64,000 nt of DNA from Streptomyces sp. NBC_00286 (GTDB lineage Bacteria > Actinomycetota > Actinomycetes > Streptomycetales > Streptomycetaceae): NCBI RefSeq assembly GCF_036173125.1, contig NZ_CP108054.1, forward strand, positions 372,001 through 436,000. The letters run 5' to 3'. This document shows positions 58,970-64,000 of this stretch, piece by piece. The translations under genes were made by a program, and so were the position numbers. The notes beneath the pieces were generated by a model. The model had not been told where the DNA came from. It saw only the letters and a list, made by a program, of their open reading frames with translations, and searched no databases. Position 1 is the first letter of the stretch; every line of letters starts with the position of its first letter.

Positions 58970-61006
58970 TCACTCTTCGGTGCGACCGCGCTTCGGGTCG
59001 GCCGCGCCCGCCTTGGTCATGATCTCTCTGGCCTCTGCGGGGATGTTGTCGCTTGTGAAGATGGTGTTGTCACGTACGACATTGCCGCGCTCGCCGTCGA
59101 CGAGGCCGGTGATGTTGGGGTTGGTCGCGTAGTTATCGATCAGGGTCTGATCGCCGGTGAGGTTGCTGTTCTGGTTGTTGGCGTGCGCCCACTGGCCGGC
59201 GGTGTTGAGGAAGACGTTGCGGTTCGCGGTCATATAGCGGGATCCCTCGTCGAAGTACAGGCCGAGCTGCCCGCTCTTCTCGCAGAAGTTCTCCTTGATG
59301 GTGCCCTTGGGGTTTGCGGAGAGCGTGTAGATGCAGCCGGCGTCGAACAGCGTGTGTACGACGTTGCTCACGTGGTTGCCCACCACGTCGAGGTCCGTCA
59401 GGGTCGTGGGCGTGTCGTAGATCGGCTGGAAGTCGTACAGTCCGCGGGCGATGTACTCAGGGCTGCCGCCCGGATCGTTGGCGCCCCATCCGTAGCCGAT
59501 CCCGATGCCGCTGTACGGCATGTCGGAAACGTCGTTGTGCTCGATGGTCAGCCGGGTGGCGTAGCTGGCGAAGATGCCGTCCTGGTCGAGGTACTCCAGC
59601 GCCGTGGAGAAGATGCGGTTGTCGCCGATCAGGATGTCGCGGTTGGTCATGCGCTCGTCCGACGGGTGGTGCGCGTCGGGACGCACTCCGCCGACCACGA
59701 TGCCGCCGCCGGCGCTCGCGGTGAACGTGTTGCCGGTGACGGAAATGTTCCGCGCACCCAATCCGACGCCGGTGGCGTGTGCGTTGGCGTCGTTGCCGAC
59801 GCCGAGCCCGACCGAGCCGAGGTTGACGAAGCGGTTGTCGGCGAAGGTGATGTGGTCCGCCGCCGATACCTGCACGGCCGCGGGCGCCTGTGCCCAGTTG
59901 TTGCGTGCTCCCTCAAATCCCCGGCAGCCGACCGCACATGACGTGAAGGCATCGGCGGGCCGGTGGGGCTGCACGCCGGTGATGAACGCGCCCGTCTGCT
60001 GGTTGGCGTATCCGTTGGGCGAGCTGGGGTGCAGCCACGTGGTGCCCGTGAAGGTCATTTTCTGGAACCGGAGGTCATGGGCCGGCTCGTCGTAGGTGCC
60101 GCCGACCTCGAGCAGCGTTTCCATGCGCGGCAGCTCGACCTGTGCGCTCTCCAGGTCCTGTCCCTCGAGAGGCTTGTAGTACAGCGTTCCGGCCGTCGTG
60201 TCCAGGTACCACTCTCCGGGCTCGTCGAGGAAGCTCTTGGAGTTCAGCAGCCACAACTTCGGCGTCCGGAACGGGGACTGGATGGTGTCGTATCCGTAGG
60301 TGTTGTTGTCCCAGGCGGGTTGCTGCATCACGACCCTGGAGCCGGAGATGCTCTCCACGGGCGCGAAGCGGTTGGTGAACGACAGCATCGCCTGGAGTTC
60401 GATGCGCTTCTGGTCGGGCAGCGTGGCCAGGTGATCCAGGTCCGGGTTGTCGAGGGTGAAGCCGGTCGGGTTGAGCGAGATGTCGGACCGGTTCAGCGCG
60501 AGGCGCGCGCGCTGTGCCGGGACGCCGTCGACGTAGAGCTGACGGGTATCGAAGCCGGTGCCGACCTGTGCCTTGTAGATGCCCTTGTCCGGGTCGTCGA
60601 GTTCCCAGTCGGTGACCGGTTCCGCGCCGCTCACCACGGGCTTCGCTCCGGGCATGGCCTTCCAGGTCACCGTGTGCCCGTCGCGGCCGGAGTCGGCTGC
60701 GCCGAAGCGCAGCGGCGAGGTGAGCCGGTGGGTCCCGCTCAGGAGGTTCACGGTGACGTCGCCGTCGCCTCGGGCAGCGAGGACCCGTGCCCGACGCTGC
60801 GCCTCCGCCAGGGTCTTCAACGGCCGGCTGACCGTGCCTGGCCCGTGGTCGCCGGCGCGCGGAGCGCCGGTGGGAGCGACGACGAGTCTGTACCCCTTTG
60901 GAGCAGCGTGTGCGTCGGAGGGCAGGGCGGCGAGCAGTCCGGCGGCCAGGGTCGCGGCGGTCGCCACGACGGACGTTCTTGTGGGCCGTGCGAGGAGCGA
61001 GTGCAT
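58970..61006 (-). CDS. Secreted right-handed parallel beta-helix protein
   Basis: 678-aa exported protein. A signal peptide ends LPSDAHAAP near residue 35. The N-terminal part has PLKTLAEAQRRARVLAARGDGDVTVNLLSGTHRLTSPLRF, the leading turns of a beta-helix, and the middle and C-terminal parts have repeated N-x-(I/V/F)-x-(D/G)-N ladders such as ISVTGNTFTASAGGGIVVGG, LTIEHNDVSDMPYSGIGIGYG and GTIKENFCEKSGQLGLYFDEG. It looks like a polysaccharide lyase/hydrolase; GH141-like enzymes share the LYVDGVPAQRAR insert pattern, but I cannot confirm the family. Its operon partners handle sugars and sugar acids. Confidence 0.78.
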   Translation of the reverse strand: MHSLLARPTRTSVVATAATLAAGLLAALPSDAHAAPKGYRLVVAPTGAPRAGDHGPGTVSRPLKTLAEAQRRARVLAARGDGDVTVNLLSGTHRLTSPLRFGAADSGRDGHTVTWKAMPGAKPVVSGAEPVTDWELDDPDKGIYKAQVGTGFDTRQLYVDGVPAQRARLALNRSDISLNPTGFTLDNPDLDHLATLPDQKRIELQAMLSFTNRFAPVESISGSRVVMQQPAWDNNTYGYDTIQSPFRTPKLWLLNSKSFLDEPGEWYLDTTAGTLYYKPLEGQDLESAQVELPRMETLLEVGGTYDEPAHDLRFQKMTFTGTTWLHPSSPNGYANQQTGAFITGVQPHRPADAFTSCAVGCRGFEGARNNWAQAPAAVQVSAADHITFADNRFVNLGSVGLGVGNDANAHATGVGLGARNISVTGNTFTASAGGGIVVGGVRPDAHHPSDERMTNRDILIGDNRIFSTALEYLDQDGIFASYATRLTIEHNDVSDMPYSGIGIGYGWGANDPGGSPEYIARGLYDFQPIYDTPTTLTDLDVVGNHVSNVVHTLFDAGCIYTLSANPKGTIKENFCEKSGQLGLYFDEGSRYMTANRNVFLNTAGQWAHANNQNSNLTGDQTLIDNYATNPNITGLVDGERGNVVRDNTIFTSDNIPAEAREIMTKAGAADPKRGRTEE

Positions 61007-61045
61007 GGCTACGTCCTTTCTTCGCGGTGGGGTGGTCCGGGCCGG

Positions 61046-62281
61046 TCAGGGCCCAGCGGTGCGCGGTACTTCGTTGACGGGATGCGGTACGAGGAACCGG
61101 GGAGAATCGGGGTGGTGCTGCTGCGTGCCGGTGTGGCGATCGGTTGCTGTGAGCAGTCGTCGTCCCGCGTGGTCGGGCCGGATGCCGGGACCTTCGGGTG
61201 CGGCTGTGTGCTGTCGCCCTGACGCCGTTATCGCTTCCTCGTCGACCTCGATGCCCAGGCCCGGCGAGTGACCGAGGACGAAGGCACCGTCCTCGACGTG
61301 CAGGTCGAGGGAGAGGCCGAGGGGCGGCTGGAGGTTCTGCAGCTCGGCGGCCATGAGGTTGGGCACGGACGTCGCGGCGTGCAGGAGCGCCACGGGAGTA
61401 TCGCCGATCGGGCTGACGGGCAGGTCGTGGGCGTGAGCCAGGGCGGCTACCCGAAGAAAGTGGGTCACGCCCCAGACCGCTGCCGTCTGGACGATGTCCA
61501 CCGCGTCCCGGGCCAGCAGCGGCCGGTACTGCTCAAGGCCGCTGAGGTTCTCCCCGCTGGCGACCGAAGCCCGGATTCCCCGTCCGACGGCAGCCATTCC
61601 TTCGGCGTCCCAGCGCCGGACGGGTTCCTCGACCCAGGTGAGGTCCAGCGTGCGTTCCAGCTCCCCGACGTGACGGACCGCCTGCTTGCGAGTCCAGGTC
61701 TCGTTCGCGTCGAGCATCAGGGCCGGCCGCGCCCCCCGTCCGGCCTCGGTCAGGACCTCCCGTACGAGGGTCAGTCGGTCGCGGTCCCGCTCGACGTCCA
61801 GGCCGCCCTTGAGCTTGGCCGCCCGCAGGCCGTGCTCGGCGTAGGTCTGGTAGACGTGGGCCAGTTCGTCGTCGCTCAGGGCGATGTCGAGGGCCGATGC
61901 GTAGGCGGGGACCCTCCGGTCGCCTCCCCCCAGAAGGCGCCACAGCGGTTCGCCCGCCGCTTTCGCCTTGATGTCCCACAGGGCGGTGTCGAGGGCACCG
62001 ATGGTTCCGAAGAGGGCTCCGGCGTGGCCGGCCTTGAACGTGTGCCGCAGCATGCGGTCGTAGAGCGCGGTCACGCACCGCGGGTCCTCGCCGTCGATGG
62101 CGGAGAAGACGGCGTCCACTTCTATGTGAGGTCCCAGTCCGACGCCGGTGATGCCCGCGTCGGTGTCCACCAGGATGATCGGCACCGGAGTGATCCCGTC
62201 GGCGTAGACGCCGTTGGCATCACCGATGGGCCGGCCCCATTCATGGACGGTCGTGAGGGTGCGAAACCCGGTTATCCGCAT
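61046..62281 (-). CDS. Enolase-superfamily sugar-acid dehydratase-like protein
   Basis: 411-aa mandelate-racemase/muconate-lactonizing-type enzyme. The catalytic K-x-K is in AAKLKGGLD, metal ligands are Asp in LMLDANETW, Glu in WVEEPV and Glu in ASGENLSG, and the 20s/50s capping loop has VHEWGRPIGDANGVYADG. The last about 50 residues after LGIEVDEEAI are polar, His/Gln-rich and unlike the family, as if translation ran on beyond an ancestral stop. ATG 62281 follows GAAGGG directly after the permease stop. It probably dehydrates a sugar acid made from the operon's substrate. Confidence 0.82.
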   Translation of the reverse strand: MRITGFRTLTTVHEWGRPIGDANGVYADGITPVPIILVDTDAGITGVGLGPHIEVDAVFSAIDGEDPRCVTALYDRMLRHTFKAGHAGALFGTIGALDTALWDIKAKAAGEPLWRLLGGGDRRVPAYASALDIALSDDELAHVYQTYAEHGLRAAKLKGGLDVERDRDRLTLVREVLTEAGRGARPALMLDANETWTRKQAVRHVGELERTLDLTWVEEPVRRWDAEGMAAVGRGIRASVASGENLSGLEQYRPLLARDAVDIVQTAAVWGVTHFLRVAALAHAHDLPVSPIGDTPVALLHAATSVPNLMAAELQNLQPPLGLSLDLHVEDGAFVLGHSPGLGIEVDEEAITASGRQHTAAPEGPGIRPDHAGRRLLTATDRHTGTQQHHPDSPRFLVPHPVNEVPRTAGP

Positions 62282-62282
62282 G

Positions 62283-63110
62283 TCAGCCCTTCGTGGCACC
62301 GGCGGTGATCCCGTCGGCGATCTGGCGCTGGAAGAACAGGTAGAGCACGAGGACCGGCAGTGCGGCGATCAGCACCCCGGAGGCGAAGGTGGGGATGTCG
62401 TCGGAGTACTGACCGCGCAGTGACGTGACTCCGACCATGAGGGTGCGGTGTTCGGGGGACGGCATCATCAGCAGGGAGATGAGTACGTCGTTCCAGCAGA
62501 ACAGGGCGTTGAGGATGCCGACCGACAGCAGAGCCGGGCGGCCGATCGGCAGCATGATCCGCCGGTAGACGCCGTACGTCGTGTTCCCGTCGATCCTGGC
62601 CGCGTCCATGATCTCGCCCGGGATCCCGGAGTAGTAGCTCGTCATCAGGAAGATCGTGAACGGGAGGAACTGCGCGACGTAGGCGAGGATCAGCCCGGGA
62701 TAGGTGTCCATGAGGCCGCTGTCCGCCATGACCCGCGCAAGCGGGACCATGATCACCTGGAACGGGATGAACAATGCCGCGAGAAAGCACAGGAACAGGG
62801 CCCGTGAGCCCCGGAACCGCAGATGGCTCAGCGCGAACCCCGCCATCGAGCCGATTAGCAGCAGGAGGGCGACCGCGGACGCCACCACGATGACGGAGTT
62901 GGCGAAGTACCGCCCGAGGCCCACACTCGTCCATGCCGTGGCGATGTTGTCCCAGGACAGGGAACTCGTCAGGGAGAACCGGTCGAGGATGTACTCGTGC
63001 CGGGTCTTCATGGCGACGTTGGCGGTGAACACCAGCGGGTAGATCGTGGCCACTGCCAGGGCGGCCATCGGGACGGCGATCACCCACACACGCAGGCGCA
63101 CGCGGCGCAT
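62283..63110 (-). CDS. Carbohydrate ABC importer permease (MalG type)
   Basis: 275-aa membrane protein with six helices and the EAA loop IMDAARIDGNTTYGVYRRIMLPIGRPAL. The N-terminus ATIYPLVFTANVAMKTRHEYI and the C-terminal FQRQIADGITAGATKG are typical of CUT1 MalG-like permeases. ATG 63110 overlaps the upstream permease stop by one base (TGATG), with GGAGGGAG upstream. The needed ATPase is not adjacent; the orphan MsiK-like ATPase at 18453 could serve. Confidence 0.9.
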   Translation of the reverse strand: MRRVRLRVWVIAVPMAALAVATIYPLVFTANVAMKTRHEYILDRFSLTSSLSWDNIATAWTSVGLGRYFANSVIVVASAVALLLLIGSMAGFALSHLRFRGSRALFLCFLAALFIPFQVIMVPLARVMADSGLMDTYPGLILAYVAQFLPFTIFLMTSYYSGIPGEIMDAARIDGNTTYGVYRRIMLPIGRPALLSVGILNALFCWNDVLISLLMMPSPEHRTLMVGVTSLRGQYSDDIPTFASGVLIAALPVLVLYLFFQRQIADGITAGATKG

Positions 63111-63997
63111 CAGTGCTCCCTCCCCGCGCGGCGGAGCAGCGCGATCTGCGCGAGCCCCACCACGAGCATCAGGAGAAAGAGAACCGTCGAGGCGGCCGAG
63201 GCGAGCGCCGGCCGGTTCATCTCCCCCTGCTGGACCCAGATGTAGTACTCGGGCAGATAGGTGGACCCCTCCGGGCCGCCGCTGGTCATCACGTAGAGCA
63301 GGCCGAACATGGACGTCAGCATCCCGATCATGGTGGTGACGAAGACGAACTGAATGGTGCGGGACAGGCCCGGGACGATCACGTGCCAGATGACCTGGGG
63401 CAGCGACGCGCCGTCGACCCGTGCGGCGTCGAGGAGTGTGGCGTCCAGAGTGGAGAACCCGGCGAGGAAGACGACCAGGGCCATCCCGAACGTCGCCCAC
63501 ACGTGAACGCCGACCACCGTGAACATGGCGATGTCCGGATCGCCGAGCCAGTCGACGGGGTCGATGCCGGTGTTCCCGAGAGCCGCGTTGAACGGGCCGT
63601 CGAAGGCCAGCAGCAGGTTGAAGATCGCACCGACGAGCACCGGAGAGAGCACGGCCGGAAAGAAGTAGACGCTGCGGTAGATCGGGTGCCCGGGCACGCG
63701 CAGATAGATGAACGTCGCGAGCAGGCCGGGAATCGCCACCGCCACCGGAAGCAGCAGCACGAGCAGTCCGACGTTTTCCAGGGCTGTGCGAAAGAGCGGG
63801 TCCCGGAACAGCTCCGCGTAGTTGTCCAGGCCAACCGCTGTCCCGTCGCGCTCGCCGTCGCCGGTGAAGGAGAAGTTGACGCCCATGAGCAGCGGGACCA
63901 GGCGGAACGCCACGACGATCGCAATGGCCGGGGCCAACAGGACGTAGGGCGCGAGACGTTCGGCACGCTGCCCACTGATGCGCCGCGGGGTAGGCAC
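63110..63997 (-). CDS. Carbohydrate ABC importer permease (MalF/UgpA type)
   Basis: 295-aa permease with the EAA loop LLDAARVDGASLPQVIWHVIVPGLSRTIQ and LAPAIAIVVAFRLVPLLMGVNFSFT at the N-terminus. The GTG at 63997 is three bases from the window edge, so its ribosome-binding site and a possible longer start are not visible. The binding-protein gene is expected to lie just outside. Confidence 0.85.
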   Translation of the reverse strand: MPTPRRISGQRAERLAPYVLLAPAIAIVVAFRLVPLLMGVNFSFTGDGERDGTAVGLDNYAELFRDPLFRTALENVGLLVLLLPVAVAIPGLLATFIYLRVPGHPIYRSVYFFPAVLSPVLVGAIFNLLLAFDGPFNAALGNTGIDPVDWLGDPDIAMFTVVGVHVWATFGMALVVFLAGFSTLDATLLDAARVDGASLPQVIWHVIVPGLSRTIQFVFVTTMIGMLTSMFGLLYVMTSGGPEGSTYLPEYYIWVQQGEMNRPALASAASTVLFLLMLVVGLAQIALLRRAGREH

Positions 63998-64000
63998 CCC

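Noticed and set aside
58701..59941. Plus-strand frames between the MFS and beta-helix genes
   Set aside because: They cross the operators and terminator and then run antisense to the beta-helix gene; their products have no recognisable domain.

Overview
The window is high-GC DNA with GTG and TTG starts, strong purine-rich Shine-Dalgarno sites, many 1-26 bp gene overlaps, Tat and lipoprotein exports and dense actinobacterial gene families. It reads as a Streptomyces (or close relative) chromosome. I see no rRNA, tRNA, CRISPR array, transposase or phage gene. Functions below come from protein motifs and gene order; no database search was run.

Region 1 (1-20.9 kb) is mixed accessory and exported functions. 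It holds the tail of a secreted beta-mannanase-like enzyme, a covalent-flavin BBE-type oxidoreductase and a TPR-LuxR regulator. The regulator diverges from a complete branched-chain-amino-acid-type (HAAT) ABC importer (3932-8693). Next come two secreted proteins with LamG-like or sorbosone-dehydrogenase-like domains, a 14-TM drug exporter, two tandem paralogous small lipoproteins, a GYD protein, an unrecognised 440-aa protein, a Tat-exported PhoX-like protein, a DLH-like hydrolase and an orphan sugar-type ABC ATPase.

Region 2 (19.8-58.8 kb) is a large catabolic island, apparently one regulon. A TetR repressor gene (23938-24561) has a 14-bp inverted-repeat motif, consensus AACTGA-AC-TCAGTT, in its own leader. 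I find eight more copies or variants, almost all at the head of a catabolic transcription unit: 23766, 34120, 44442, 45390, 49072, 49273, 58772 and 58821. The units encode an acyl-CoA synthetase, an EthD protein, two NTF2-like proteins, an MBL hydrolase, two thiolase-like proteins, a DUF35 partner, two crotonases, four acyl-CoA dehydrogenases, two APH-type small-molecule kinases, five short-chain dehydrogenases, a GMC oxidase, an aldehyde dehydrogenase, an Old-Yellow/2,4-dienoyl-CoA-reductase-type flavoenzyme, a zinc alcohol dehydrogenase, a fumarate-reductase/KstD-type flavoprotein, an MDR reductase, a three-gene ABC importer and an MHS-type MFS permease. Together they suggest import of an organic substrate, oxidation of an alcohol to an acid, CoA activation and modified beta-oxidation. 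The two kinase plus acyl-CoA-dehydrogenase pairs resemble the LvaA/LvaC (levulinate) and ACAD10/11 chemistry, in which a 4-hydroxyacyl-CoA is phosphorylated and rearranged. The substrate is not evident from sequence. A BBE flavoprotein and an alpha/beta hydrolase (34508-37226) sit inside the island without an obvious operator.

Region 3 (58.97-64 kb) is the end of a carbohydrate-utilisation operon on the minus strand: two sugar ABC permeases, an enolase-superfamily sugar-acid dehydratase-like enzyme and a large secreted right-handed beta-helix protein. A 13-bp-stem terminator closes it and separates it from the island.

Several intergenic gaps in the island carry short tandem arrays with different units (9, 15, 21 and about 23 bp), and several genes end in a short tandem duplication that repeats the stop codon.
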